DNA from: CAYYMD01 sp964472875
GTDB taxonomy: Bacteria > Planctomycetota > Phycisphaerae > SM23-33
Assembly: GCA_964472875.1 (NCBI GenBank)
Contig: CAYYMD010000003.1
Coordinates: forward strand, 1-64,000
Direction: 5' to 3'
Length of the DNA stretch: 64,000 nt
The notes below the pieces were generated by a model that saw only the letters and a program-made list of their open reading frames with translations, did no database searches and was not told the DNA's origin. Shown piece by piece: positions 1 through 9,050 of this stretch. The translations under genes were made by a program, and so were the position numbers. Positions within the stretch are counted from its first letter, which is position 1. Each line of letters opens with the position of its first letter.

Positions 1-65
1 ACTTGGACGAAACAACACCTTTGCGCGCGCAAACCGCGCCCGGAGGGCGTATCCGCAATTCGTAA
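1..65 (+). CDS. possible 3' end of a gene entering from the left
   Basis: Frame 3 is open from the window edge to a TAA at 63-65 and encodes about 20 residues ending GGRIRNS. The stretch is GC-rich like the coding DNA nearby and turns AT-rich right after the stop. It would converge on the PEP-CTERM gene, with the terminator at 286-319 between them. Twenty codons cannot identify a product, and an open frame this short can occur by chance. Confidence 0.22.
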   Translation, partial: LDETTPLRAQTAPGGRIRNS

Positions 66-181
66 CCCACGGCCGTGAGAATACATAAAAAATTTTATTT
101 TTTCCCCGCCAATGTCGAATTTCCCCGCGCCACTGCGCGCGCAGATTTGTCAGACACGGCCGCGTTTGTGATTTTAGTAAG

Positions 182-259
182 CCCCCGCTGTCAAGCGGGG
201 GATAGTTTTTCGGCATCCCACATATACCGTGGTTATTATCCCCGCATTCACATGCGGGG
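182..259. repeat. paired-hairpin repeat, copy A (reverse orientation)
   Basis: Two perfect stem-loops lie 38 bases apart: CCCCCGCT-GTCA-AGCGGGGG at 182-201 and CCCCGCAT-TCAC-ATGCGGGG at 240-259. The same two hairpins with the same flanking words (ACTAT before and CTTACTAAAAT after the C5 hairpin; CAAG before and ATAATAAC after the C4 hairpin) recur in the opposite orientation at 1922-2054 and 2185-2252. This is a dispersed non-coding palindromic unit of the REP/MITE kind. Confidence 0.8.
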
Positions 260-285
260 CTTGCCGCGGTGGCCGATCGGCATAT

Positions 286-319
286 AAAAAAGGCGGCCGG
301 GTTAACGGCCGCCTTTTTT
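286..319 (-). terminator. intrinsic terminator, probably bidirectional
   Basis: The stem GGCGGCCG (292-299) pairs with CGGCCGCC (306-313) around a short loop. A6 lies on the left and T6 on the right, so either strand yields a GC stem followed by a U-run. It sits 42 bases past the stop of the minus-strand PEP-CTERM gene and would also stop any transcript entering from the left. Confidence 0.85.
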
Positions 320-360
320 GTCTATTCAATTGTTATTAATCAGCGTTTATCCGCGGCTAA

Positions 361-1467
361 TTACGCTCTGCGCCTGCGGAGCAGGACGCCGATTCCGCCG
401 ATGCCTATAAGTGCAAGCGTCGCCGGCTCGGGAACGGCCGTGATTGCGGTAGCGTCGTACGGGCCATTCCCGTCGCCGGTTGTGATGCCCGGCCCGGAGA
501 CAGAGGTCTGCGTGAATTGCAGTTGCGAAGCACTGGTGATCTCCTCTCCGAATGCGCGGAAGTTATCAAGGTTGTAAGCACCATCGAAACGGGTGAAGTC
601 CCAAGGCCCGGCATCCTCGTCACTCACGCCTAGGTTGTTGGCCAACACCAGCTCGCCGCCGTCTATGTCGACGTAGGTCTCATTCGTGCTGTTGAAGTTG
701 AAGCCAAGGCTGGTGTCCGTCCCGCGCACGACTGCGATTTTCAACTGGCCGCCATCGAGGTTGTAGACGGCCTTGTTGGTGCCGCTGGCGTTACCCATGT
801 CCAACGAGTTGTCCTTCCAGTCCCCGACCACGACCGAGCCGGCCGTCTGGGTGAAGATCCCTTCCTTGTTATCGCCGCCTGCGGCGATACTCATGCCGTA
901 CTGGCCAAAGTTCAGATAACCACTCGAGTTGTGGGTGTACTGCGCCTTGGTGTCGTCTGCGTCGGCGAGGGTCACCTGCTTGAACTCGACGTCGCCGGCG
1001 CCGCTACCTTGTGTGAAGGTGCTGGCGGTGCCCGTGCTGCCAATTACTAAATTCGGCATAAAACCGCCGGTATCGGCACCCGAAAGCATAGAACCACCCT
1101 GCATATCAACATGCCCTACGTTGGAACTGTTCCCAACCAACAATGCTTGTTTGTAGAGGTCGAGGTTCCCGCCGGTCTGTGTGAAAGTGGCGTTGCCGCC
1201 GGTGCCGACCTCAAGCTTCATGGACGGAGAAGTGTTGTAACCGTTGTTTCCGTTGTCCGAAGTCGGCCAATCGCTGCTCATAGTTGGGGTGGTTGTATTG
1301 TTAATAATGGCAGTCTCATCATCGTCGGGGACTGCGTCCGTGTCCCAGTTATCGGCGGTCAGAACGTCGTTGTCACCACCGTCACCATTCCATGTAGCCG
1401 CCTGGGCCGCCGGGGCCAGGGCGAAGACCATAACTGCCGCCAATAGAACTGTTGCTGTCTTATACAT
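361..1467 (-). CDS. PEP-CTERM sorting-domain surface protein
   Basis: A secreted protein of 368 residues. It opens with a signal peptide (MYKTATVLLAAVMVFALAPAAQA). The middle is a repetitive beta-rich passenger with recurring FTQTGG/FTQTAG-type turns, as in autotransporter-like beta-helices. It closes with a PEP-CTERM tail: VPEPATLALIG, a hydrophobic helix, then RRRRA. In other bacteria this tail is recognised by exosortase, which cleaves at PEP and leaves the protein on the envelope or in the matrix. The start at 1467 is chosen because AAGGAGAATC lies just upstream and the signal peptide begins there; the frame stays open to 1563 but that extension is not signal-like. No exosortase gene is in the window. 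The passenger's function is unknown. Confidence 0.88.
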   Translation of the reverse strand: MYKTATVLLAAVMVFALAPAAQAATWNGDGGDNDVLTADNWDTDAVPDDDETAIINNTTTPTMSSDWPTSDNGNNGYNTSPSMKLEVGTGGNATFTQTGGNLDLYKQALLVGNSSNVGHVDMQGGSMLSGADTGGFMPNLVIGSTGTASTFTQGSGAGDVEFKQVTLADADDTKAQYTHNSSGYLNFGQYGMSIAAGGDNKEGIFTQTAGSVVVGDWKDNSLDMGNASGTNKAVYNLDGGQLKIAVVRGTDTSLGFNFNSTNETYVDIDGGELVLANNLGVSDEDAGPWDFTRFDGAYNLDNFRAFGEEITSASQLQFTQTSVSGPGITTGDGNGPYDATAITAVPEPATLALIGIGGIGVLLRRRRA

Positions 1468-1921
1468 TTTGATTCTCCTTCTTTCTAACATGGGGCCTTT
1501 GTTTTCGTTTTTGTTCCATCGCTTCGGCAGGCCCACATCGCCGGGAAATGAAACTCTCCTCATGACTGCTTACAAGAACCAAATAAAATTGCTCGCTCTG
1601 CTTCTATATCTCTTACCTCCCATCCGGCCATATAATTGCTCATACCCTCCGTCGGCAGGCCTTTTTACCGACGAAACGCATATACCAAATAAATGATTCT
1701 TAACTTCACGATTATTATTATAACACGGATCCGCGATGCGCCAAGGAAAAAATTCCGCCCAAACGGCGGAAAAATAAGGGGGGGGGTAAATGCTTGATTA
1801 TACTTGACTTATAAATTGAAAAATTTTCAAAAAAAGGCGAATTTTTCTCATACGGGCGGCTGTATGGCGTGTCCCGATTCATCGGGACTGCACGCGGAAT
1901 GAATAAAGCCACCACGGCAAG

Positions 1922-2054
1922 CCCCGCATGTGAATGCGGGGATAATAACGCCGCTATATAGAGGAACGCCGAAAAACTATCCCCCGCTTGACAGCGGGGG
2001 CTTACTAAAATTACAAAAAACGCCGCACGGCAAGCCCCGCATGTGAATGCGGGG
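1922..2054. repeat. paired-hairpin repeat, copy B with three stem-loops
   Basis: Three stem-loops follow one another: CCCCGCAT-GTGA-ATGCGGGG at 1922-1941, CCCCCGCT-TGAC-AGCGGGGG at 1981-2000, and a second C4-type hairpin at 2035-2054. Between the last two is AAAAAACGCCGCACGG, which is repeated before copy C. The alternation of C4 and C5 hairpins suggests tandem growth of one repeat unit. Confidence 0.8.
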
Positions 2055-2184
2055 ATAATATATTGCAAAACTTAAAACTAAAAACTGAAAACTAAAATTC
2101 GGTTGCCCTGGTGGAAAATGACCAATCCCGACGCGCCGGGATTCCCAATGTCCAATGCCCTTATAAAAAACGCCGCACGGCAAG

Positions 2185-2252
2185 CCCCGCATGTGAATGC
2201 GGGGATAATAACGCTGAATATGGAAAAACTATCCCCCGCTTGCCGGCGGGGA
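2185..2252. repeat. paired-hairpin repeat, copy C
   Basis: The hairpin CCCCGCAT-GTGA-ATGCGGGG at 2185-2204 is preceded by AAAAAACGCCGCACGG exactly as in copy B. A variant C5 hairpin at 2233-2252 reads CCCCCGCTTGCCGGCGGGG and carries compensatory changes in the stem. It ends about 45 bases before the stop codon of the permease gene and could double as a transcription or mRNA-stability element there. Confidence 0.75.
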
Positions 2253-2297
2253 CATACTATAATCACAAAAAACGCGGCCGGGGCGGCGGCGTTTGTG

Positions 2298-3552
2298 TTA
2301 TTCGTGGCGGAGGGCCTCGATGGGGTCGAGAGCGGCCGCGCGGAGGGCGGGGTAGAGACCGCTGACCACGCCGACGACGATGGCCATGGCGAACGGCAGG
2401 GCAAGCATTTCCGGCGTTACGACCGCCTTTAGTTTAAGCATCGGTTCGACTACCCGCGGCCCGGCCAGTCCGGCGGCCACGCCCACCAGTCCCCCGACCA
2501 TCGTCAGCGTGACGGACTCGACGAGGAACTGGATGATGATGTCGCGCTTTTTTGCGCCCAGCGCGCGGCGGATGCCGATTTCGCGCGTCCGCTCGGTCAC
2601 GCTGGCCAGCATTATGTTCATGATGCCGATTCCGCCGACCACCAGCGACACCGAGGCGATGACGAAGAACGCGATGTTCCACAGCCGCGACTGCTCCTCC
2701 TGCTGGGCGATGAGTTCCATCGGCACCTTGATGTCGTAGTCGTCTTCCTTGCGGAATCGCGGCAGCAGGTGGCGCAATATCGCGGCCGCGTGCATCACCG
2801 CGTCGCGGTCGGCCATTTTCAGTATGACCTGGCTTACCTCGACTTTTTCTATCATGATGGTTCCTGCGGACCTCATGGCCGTCATGTCGCCGAAGCGCTC
2901 CCGGTCGGCCGAGAGCGGCACGATTACGGTGTTGTCGCTGAGGTTTTTGGCAAGCGTGGTGGGCAGCCGCTCGAGGACGCCGACGACGGTGAACGGCTCG
3001 TTGTTGAGACGGATAATGCGCCCCAGCGGTTCGCGGTAGCCGAACAGTCGCTGTGCCAGCGACCGCAGGATGACGCAGTGGGCCTTGCGCCGGAGCATGT
3101 CGGCGGAGGTTATGAACCGCCCGGCGTGGAGTTCCATTTTTACTATGCGGCCGTAATTCGGCTCGGTGCCCAGCACGTCGGCCTTGAGTTGCTTGCCCAT
3201 GGCGTAGAGGTGTTTTTTGGTCTTGTGGGCGGTAACGCACATATCCAGTTGCGGGATGTTGCCCTTAATGCGTTCGACGTCCTCCCACGTCAGGCCGAAG
3301 ACAAGTGCCTGGAATCCGCCGCCGCCGCTGGCGGAGGCCTGCGAGGAAGGCGGCTTGACGGAGTCGATTATGATATTGTCGCTGCCCATTTCGCGCAGTG
3401 CCGCCTGGGATCGCCGGGAGGCGCCTTCGTTTATCGCCAGCATGACAATGACCGAGCAGACGCCGAAGATTATCCCCAGCATAGTCAGCGCAGAGCGGAC
3501 CTTGTGCACCGCGAGCGAGTGCAGGGCCAGCCGGATTATGTCGTTGGCCTTG

Positions 3553-3566
<14 letters not shown>
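2298..3566 (-). CDS. MacB-type ABC transporter permease (FtsX fold)
   Basis: This 422-residue inner-membrane protein has the MacB/FtsX layout: one N-terminal transmembrane helix (about residues 22-46, TMLGIIFGVCSVIVML), a large periplasmic MacB_PCD domain (about 50-290), then three C-terminal helices (about 300-415) including the family motif TREIGIRRALGAK and the ending LDPIEALRHE. MacB-type permeases do not open a channel through the membrane; they transmit ATP-driven movement to a periplasmic adaptor and a TolC duct. It is the last gene of the efflux operon. Its first 14 bases overlap the end of the ATPase gene, so translation is probably coupled. Unlike E. coli MacB, permease and ATPase are separate polypeptides. 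The substrate is not predictable. Confidence 0.93.
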
Positions 3567-4263
<697 letters not shown>

Positions 4264-4267
4264 GGTC

Positions 4268-5914
4268 TCAGCGGTTCCCGCCGGTGTTCTGCGGGCGACG
4301 GGGGCGATTGGATGCGGGGGAAGACTCCTCCTGCCCGGACTGCGGCGGTTCCGGCTGCCGGCCGGGGGCCGTTTCCGGCGGGACGAGCAGGACCTTGTCG
4401 CCTTCGGCCAGACCGTCGATAATCTGCACGCGGCGTTCGTTGGAATTGCCGACCGTCACTGGCGTTTTGCGGGGGTGGCCGTCGTTTAGTTTCCAGCAGA
4501 AGGTATTGTCCTGCTCTGTAAAGACCGCGGCCACGGGCACGCTAAGGACGTTCTTGAGGCGGTTGAGTATGAGTTCCACTTCGGCTGTCATGCCCGGCTT
4601 GACGCCGTCGGGGAGATGGTCGGTGGCTACGTTGACCTTGAAGGTCTTGGCGCCGGTGTCGCCGAAGCGGTGCTGCGATTCGGGTATGGGCGCGACCCAT
4701 TTGACGTGGCCGTGGAGGGGCTTTTCCTGGTCCACGTCCAGGCGGACAATCGCCCGGGTGGCTTTCTGTTTGTCGTCCGAGGCGTTCAACCGGTTGACGA
4801 CGGCCTCGAAGACCTTTGTCTCCACCTGGAGCGTGGTCATGTCGGGTATTATCATCAACTGCTGGCGCGGGCGGATTTCCTCGCCGACCTCCACCTCCAC
4901 GTCGCTGGGGCGCCACCGGCTGCCGCCTGTGTCGTAGACGACCAGTCCGTCTTTTTCGGCCTTGATGGTGAGTCGCTCGCGGTCCTCGTAGAGTTCCTTG
5001 AGTTTTTTCTCGCCCCTTTCGAGTCGCTGCTTTTTGTTCCGCAGTTCGGCCTCGGCCAGGGACAGTTCGGTTTCGGCCTCGAGTTTCGCCCGCTCCAGGT
5101 CGAGCCGGGCGGCGTCGACGGCCGCCTTCAACCGCCGCAGTTCGCGGGGGTGGTCGTACTTGATGAGCATTTTTTTGTTGGCGATGGCCTTTTCGAGCGC
5201 GAGTTTGAGCCGCCGCACCTCGAGGCGGTCGGCTTCTATTTCGTTCTTGGAGTAGGGGCTTTTCAGTTCCGGGTCCTTGTTGACGCGGACCTTGAACTCC
5301 AGTTTTTCCTCGGCGAGTTTGAGGTTCTGTTGTGCGAGTTGTATTTCGCTCTCGGCGTCGTTTTTCTGGATTTCCCATTGTCCGCCGGCGTCCCTGTAGC
5401 GGCTGAGGTCTTCCTGGGCTTCCAGCAGGGCGTTTTCGGCCTGGGTTACCTTGTTGGCCATCTCCTTCTTCTTGAGTTCGTAACTTTCGGCGGCCTGCTT
5501 GTAACTGAGCCGGTCGGTTTCTACCTCGTATTCCTCCTCCTCGATTTCATCCATGAGGGCCTTGCATTCGAATTCGATTATTTTCTGGCCCTCGGAGACG
5601 AGCGTGCCGTTGGACACCACGGACTTGATGATGACCGGCCACTCCAGTTCGTTGGAGATGACGGTGCGTTTTTCGGCCTCTATTTCGCCGGACTCGTTAA
5701 CGGAGACAATCAGATTGCCGCGGCGGACGGCGGCGAGTTTCGACTCGTCGGTGATTTTTTCCGCGCCGGAGCCGGACACGGACATGTAAACCGCCGCGCA
5801 TACTCCCGCCGTCAGCAGCACGCCGACTGCCAGCGCGGCCGCCCTGCGGCGCCGGCTTTGCCGCGGTCCGTTACTGTGCGGGGACGATTTTTTCGCTGCG
5901 TCCGATTGCTGCAT
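4268..5914 (-). CDS. MacA/HlyD-type periplasmic adaptor (membrane fusion protein)
   Basis: About 548 residues. A short charged N-terminus is followed by one inner-membrane helix (AAALAVGVLLTAGVCAAVYM). Then come a first lipoyl half-motif, a very long alpha-helical coiled coil (roughly 100-320, rich in E, K, L and R), the second lipoyl half, and beta-barrel and membrane-proximal domains. It would link the MacB-type pump to the TolC-type duct across the periplasm. The chosen ATG at 5914 has GGGAAG eight bases upstream and overlaps the upstream gene by 44 bases; a GTG at 5965 in the same frame would need a 95-base overlap. The C-terminal 30 residues are Pro/Glu-rich and look disordered. The hairpin is longer than in E. 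coli MacA. Confidence 0.9.
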   Translation of the reverse strand: MQQSDAAKKSSPHSNGPRQSRRRRAAALAVGVLLTAGVCAAVYMSVSGSGAEKITDESKLAAVRRGNLIVSVNESGEIEAEKRTVISNELEWPVIIKSVVSNGTLVSEGQKIIEFECKALMDEIEEEEYEVETDRLSYKQAAESYELKKKEMANKVTQAENALLEAQEDLSRYRDAGGQWEIQKNDAESEIQLAQQNLKLAEEKLEFKVRVNKDPELKSPYSKNEIEADRLEVRRLKLALEKAIANKKMLIKYDHPRELRRLKAAVDAARLDLERAKLEAETELSLAEAELRNKKQRLERGEKKLKELYEDRERLTIKAEKDGLVVYDTGGSRWRPSDVEVEVGEEIRPRQQLMIIPDMTTLQVETKVFEAVVNRLNASDDKQKATRAIVRLDVDQEKPLHGHVKWVAPIPESQHRFGDTGAKTFKVNVATDHLPDGVKPGMTAEVELILNRLKNVLSVPVAAVFTEQDNTFCWKLNDGHPRKTPVTVGNSNERRVQIIDGLAEGDKVLLVPPETAPGRQPEPPQSGQEESSPASNRPRRPQNTGGNR

Positions 5915-7616
5915 AGGGGTATCTTCCCTCGAGACGGTCGAATCTGAATGGTTGGTTTCGTTCACGAATGTTCCCTTTGCGGTCCACTTCTATCATACCA
6001 ATGTCGGCCAGAAATTCCAAACGTGTGGTGGTGTATTGTATCAGCGCGCTGGTCAGGCCGTTCTGTGCTCCGCGGAGGGCCTCCTCGGCTTCGAGCACGT
6101 CGCGGGCCGAGGCCTGCCCTTCCTTCTGCTGAAGGGAGGCGAGTTTGCGCCGCCTGCGGGCGATCGCCACCGATTGTTTCTGCAACTGGTAAGATTTGCG
6201 CGATTCCTGCAGAGAGCGGTACGCCTGGCGGACGTTGAGGCGGATGTTGTCCTCGGTTTCGGCCAGGTCGCGCCTTGCCTGGCTGAAGGCGATTATTGCG
6301 TTTCGGTAATCGTCGCGGTTGTCGGTCTGGTCTATTTCGTAATCGAATTCCAGAACGGCCGAACGCGTGTGGCGGTGCGGCTGGAGCCGCCAGAACTTCT
6401 GCGTCTCGGTCGAGGGGACGCTGGATGCCAGGGTCACGTCGAGTTGCGGGTTGAACTTGTCGGCGGCAATCTCGACGTCCTTGGCCGCGTCGCGGACGGC
6501 CGCCCGGGCGGTCAGAAGGGACGGGCGGGACGACAGCGCCGTGGCAACCGCGGTGTCCTCGCTAATCGGCATGTCCTGCGGTCCGGTTTCGTTCAGGGCC
6601 TCCAGCGCGTCCGGGTAATCCGGCCGCACAGGCGTGGTCACCGGCAGGCCCAGTGTTATCTTGAAATTGTCCAGCTGGTTGCGGTATCTCCGCTGATTTG
6701 CCTGGTACCGCACCTGTGCGTTGAGCAGATCCTGCTCGGCCTGGTCGCCCTGAATTCGGGATACCTGCCCGCCCTCGACGAGGACCCTTGTCAGTGCAAG
6801 GGTTTCCTTCAGTCGCTCGATGTTCATTTTCTCGTTTTCCAGCTGGTCGCGCTGCGACAGCACCGAGTAATAGCCCGTGACGATGTCGGCTGCGAACGTC
6901 TGGCGGAATCTTTCGTAATCGTACACGGCGAACATGAAATCGCGCCGCAGGCGGTACTGGTCTTCGTAGGCGAAGCCGCGCCACGCGCCCTGGAGCAGCG
7001 GCTGGGTGAGGTTCGCCTCCAGCAGCGAGCCGACCGGCGTGCTTTCCGAGCCGAGGAAGTCCGTGGCGAAATCAAGCGTCGCCCCCAGCGTCAGGACACC
7101 GCCGTGGATGAACCGCTGGACGAGGGACGGATTGGCCGCGCCGCCGGCGTCCTTGGCCGTGGCGTCTGTGCCGCCCTCTGCGCCGTCGCGCATCGAGCGG
7201 GTCCACTCGCCGTCGCCGGTTACGTTGCCGTCTATGAACGACCAGTTCCAGGTCCGCGATGCGTTGGCCAGGGCGAGAGCGGCGGTGTAAAGCGTCTCCT
7301 TGCGGGTCTGGAATTCACGCGAGTTGGAGAACGCTATCTCCAGCGCCTTGTCCAGGGTCAGGGCCATCGGCTCGGTCGTGGCCGGCTTCGTGCGTGCGGG
7401 GGAGGTGTCGTATTGTTTGGGCGCATACTCCACCTCGAACGGACGGTCTTGGCCGATAGCCGTTTTCTGCCCGCTGCGGACGGTGCCGTAGGCCACTTTG
7501 TCCGCCTGGTGGGCGTACTGTTTCGGTGTGCAGCCGGGGCCGGCCGCCACTGCCAGCATGAACATCGCGGCCAGTGCGGACACACAATGTTTGTATTTGG
7601 CGTTCGGGTCTTTCAT
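5871..7616 (-). CDS. TolC-family outer membrane efflux protein
   Basis: First gene of the efflux operon, about 581 residues. It carries an N-terminal signal with a Cys after AAGPG, so it may be a lipoprotein as in NodT-type factors. Two outer-membrane-efflux repeats follow, with the usual helical periodicity and the typical closing helix of LxxxxLxAxxxxAxARxxLxxA character. In the trimer it would form the outer-membrane and periplasmic duct. Two ATGs stand in a row (7622 and 7616). AAGGAAG ends directly against the first and sits seven bases from the second, so 7616 is preferred. Operon order duct, adaptor, ATPase, permease is intact and self-sufficient. Confidence 0.92.
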   Translation of the reverse strand: MKDPNAKYKHCVSALAAMFMLAVAAGPGCTPKQYAHQADKVAYGTVRSGQKTAIGQDRPFEVEYAPKQYDTSPARTKPATTEPMALTLDKALEIAFSNSREFQTRKETLYTAALALANASRTWNWSFIDGNVTGDGEWTRSMRDGAEGGTDATAKDAGGAANPSLVQRFIHGGVLTLGATLDFATDFLGSESTPVGSLLEANLTQPLLQGAWRGFAYEDQYRLRRDFMFAVYDYERFRQTFAADIVTGYYSVLSQRDQLENEKMNIERLKETLALTRVLVEGGQVSRIQGDQAEQDLLNAQVRYQANQRRYRNQLDNFKITLGLPVTTPVRPDYPDALEALNETGPQDMPISEDTAVATALSSRPSLLTARAAVRDAAKDVEIAADKFNPQLDVTLASSVPSTETQKFWRLQPHRHTRSAVLEFDYEIDQTDNRDDYRNAIIAFSQARRDLAETEDNIRLNVRQAYRSLQESRKSYQLQKQSVAIARRRRKLASLQQKEGQASARDVLEAEEALRGAQNGLTSALIQYTTTRLEFLADIGMIEVDRKGNIRERNQPFRFDRLEGRYPYAAIGRSEKIVPAQ

Positions 7617-7740
7617 TTTCATCTTCCTTATATACGCCGGTTTCCGGCTATACGTTTATTCTTTGTCTTCAACACGAAGAATGCCCAAAAGTTACGTATT
7701 TGTATAAACGCATCCGAAGTGTTAATATTCCATTAGATAT

Positions 7741-7920
7741 CACTTACGGTCAACTGGTTTCGAAGTTTTCGGCGCGGATGATAAGGAGATTTTTATGTCC
7801 GGGTACATATCTTCAGGAGTATTCAAAGCGGCGGCCGATATAGGTCTGGACAAAAAGAAAAATATCCTCTACGTCCCGCAGTTCAGGAATAAGAGGGTGA
7901 GCGTTTATCAACTGGATTAG
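7741..7920 (+). pseudogene. remnant of an SMP-30/gluconolactonase-like beta-propeller gene
   Basis: The frame is open from after a TAA at 7723 to a TAG at 7918. The last 40 residues read like the closing blade of SMP-30/NHL-type propellers: AAADIGLDKKKNILYVPQF followed by RVSVYQLD, matching the family pattern of ADIG-D-K-N-x-V-P-F and a final hydrophobic strand. Only the C-terminal blade is present and nothing upstream continues the fold, so this is probably a deletion remnant. An ATG at 7795 with AAGGAG before it would give a 41-residue peptide. Identification rests on a short stretch. Confidence 0.45.
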
Positions 7921-8018
7921 TAATCGGTTGACTCGTTGAATGGTTAATCAGTGAATCAGTAAAAAAGTTAGCGGATAGCGGTTAGCAACGGGTTAAAGAT
8001 TGGGTTATGGTAAAGACC

Positions 8019-8075
8019 GGTAATTCGTCCGCCCGTCCCATACAGGCCGTATGCTGGGCGGAATACCAGATTACC
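8019..8075. repeat. long imperfect inverted repeat in spacer
   Basis: GGTAAT (8019-8024) pairs with ATTACC (8070-8075). Inside it TCCGCCC pairs with GGGCGGA, around an inner region containing CATACAGG and CCGTATG. The surrounding spacer 7921-8173 contains further low-complexity near-repeats (TTGACTCGTTGAATGG, AATCAGTGAATCAGT) and no gene. Confidence 0.55.
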
Positions 8076-8173
8076 AGAATACAGGCGTGTCGTTGATTCG
8101 TGGCCTGTTAAATTTGGGATTTATTTCGAATATGGAATTTTAAAACAAGCGATTCAAAGGTCCACACCCGCAA

Positions 8174-8596
8174 TTATCTGCTGTCACCTATCCAGTTCAC
8201 ATATTTCTCCAGCGGCGTGTCGGCGAGGGAATTTACCAGCCGCCTGTCGCCGCTGACCATGACGGCGTCCTGTTGAACGGCCAGTGCGATATACATGCAG
8301 TCGTACACGGTGCAGCCGGTCTTTATGGCCAGATTTAAGGCCTCGGTGGCCAGATTGCCGGAGGCGTAGTAATCTAATGGTAGGGTTTTGATTTGTTCGG
8401 CGATTCCTGATGCCTGTTCTTTTGAAATGTCCCCGTGGCGATAACGTTTCCATATGACGTTGGCCGTCTCAACTAATAAAAAATCCGGGGCAATAAGCTC
8501 TTTCGCGGAGCTAAAGCGACGTTCAACGTCCTCGGAGAATTCTTCTGCGAAGTACAGTTTGACGACTACGCTGGCGTCAACGACGAGGGGCTTCAT
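8174..8596 (-). CDS. VapC-type PIN-domain toxin
   Basis: A 140-residue PIN-domain protein, presumed Mg-dependent endoribonuclease. The acidic residues of the active site are in place: D7 in VVDASVV, E43 in LVETANV, D99 in TVYDCMYIA and D117 in VSGDRR. Length and order are standard for VapC. Its ATG lies inside the end of the antitoxin gene (4-base overlap), the usual coupled arrangement. Known members cut specific tRNAs or rRNA; the target here cannot be read from sequence. Confidence 0.9.
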   Translation of the reverse strand: MKPLVVDASVVVKLYFAEEFSEDVERRFSSAKELIAPDFLLVETANVIWKRYRHGDISKEQASGIAEQIKTLPLDYYASGNLATEALNLAIKTGCTVYDCMYIALAVQQDAVMVSGDRRLVNSLADTPLEKYVNWIGDSR

Positions 8597-8820
8597 CGCT
8601 GACGGTCCTGGCGAATTAACTCGGCGCTATCTTCAAATTTTTTACCCAGTTTTTTACGCCAGCGGCGGGCGGATTCCAGCGCTTCATCTATAGATAGGCG
8701 GGAGGATGTTTCGAGGGTCATCTTGACCTCCTTCTGAAGCGACCGTCTGTTGCGCTTGGCGCGGGCCTTGAGTCGCTTGATGACCTCTTCGTCCAGGTTT
8801 CTTATAAGTATGTCGGGCAT
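8593..8820 (-). CDS. ribbon-helix-helix antitoxin (VapB/FitA-like)
   Basis: This 75-residue protein starts MPDILIRNLDEEV, the beta strand and first helix of an Arc/MetJ-type ribbon-helix-helix domain, followed by a basic helix (KRLKARAKRNRRSLQKEV). The C-terminal part is the presumed toxin-binding tail. The start at 8820 has GAGGAG eight bases upstream; the open frame reaches 8841 but without a ribosome site. It would neutralise the PIN toxin and repress its own promoter. Confidence 0.85.
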   Translation of the reverse strand: MPDILIRNLDEEVIKRLKARAKRNRRSLQKEVKMTLETSSRLSIDEALESARRWRKKLGKKFEDSAELIRQDRQR

Positions 8821-8846
8821 AATCCGTCTCCTCGACGTCATTAAGG

Positions 8847-8865
8847 TGATATCATAATGATATCA
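8847..8865. promoter_or_regulatory. double palindromic operator of the toxin-antitoxin pair
   Basis: Two copies of the self-complementary octamer TGATATCA are separated by TAA (8847-8854 and 8858-8865), an 11-base period that puts both on one DNA face. The site lies 26 bases upstream of the antitoxin start, where ribbon-helix-helix antitoxins normally bind. The role is inferred from position and symmetry. Confidence 0.65.
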
Positions 8866-9050
8866 TTATCCCTTTATCGTGACAACGGAAAATCTGTTCC
8901 TTTCTCGAATCCGCTTAATCACAGCATACCGAGATAAACGAGCAGGGGGTTAATCAATGAATAAGTTTGGATGGCTGGATTTTCGCCTGCCGTTCGGCAG
9001 TTCCAAAGCGCCCGGATTTGCGGTTGTATGTATACGAACCGGCCGGTGTG

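Larger units (their letters stand above)
1468..2297. other. 830-base spacer rich in palindromes, no convincing gene
   Basis: This AT-rich spacer upstream of the PEP-CTERM gene holds several short minus-strand open frames, but they run through palindromic repeats and have no family resemblance. It contains the repeat copies listed separately plus two other perfect hairpins: GTCCCGAT-TC-ATCGGGAC at 1871-1888 and AATCCCG-ACGCGC-CGGGATT at 2124-2143. A TTATAATAATAA stretch (minus strand, around 1715-1726) could be part of a promoter for the PEP-CTERM gene, but no convincing -35 was found. Confidence 0.6.

Noticed and set aside
182..2252. CRISPR-like array
   Set aside because: The repeats are palindromic, irregularly spaced and in both orientations, with no spacer series and no cas genes.
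1718..2404. Short minus-strand frames in the left spacer
   Set aside because: They translate the hairpin repeats (FVILVSPRCQAGDSF recurs in several) and have no independent support.
4616..5947. 443-codon plus-strand frame opposite the adaptor gene
   Set aside because: Mirror image of the coiled-coil region; periodic Leu/Phe/Val content arises from complementing Glu/Lys codons.
5952..7736. Long plus-strand open frame (594 codons) opposite the TolC-type gene
   Set aside because: It is the antisense shadow of a GC-rich gene with clear family motifs on the minus strand; its own translation is Arg/Gly/Val-rich without recognisable domains.
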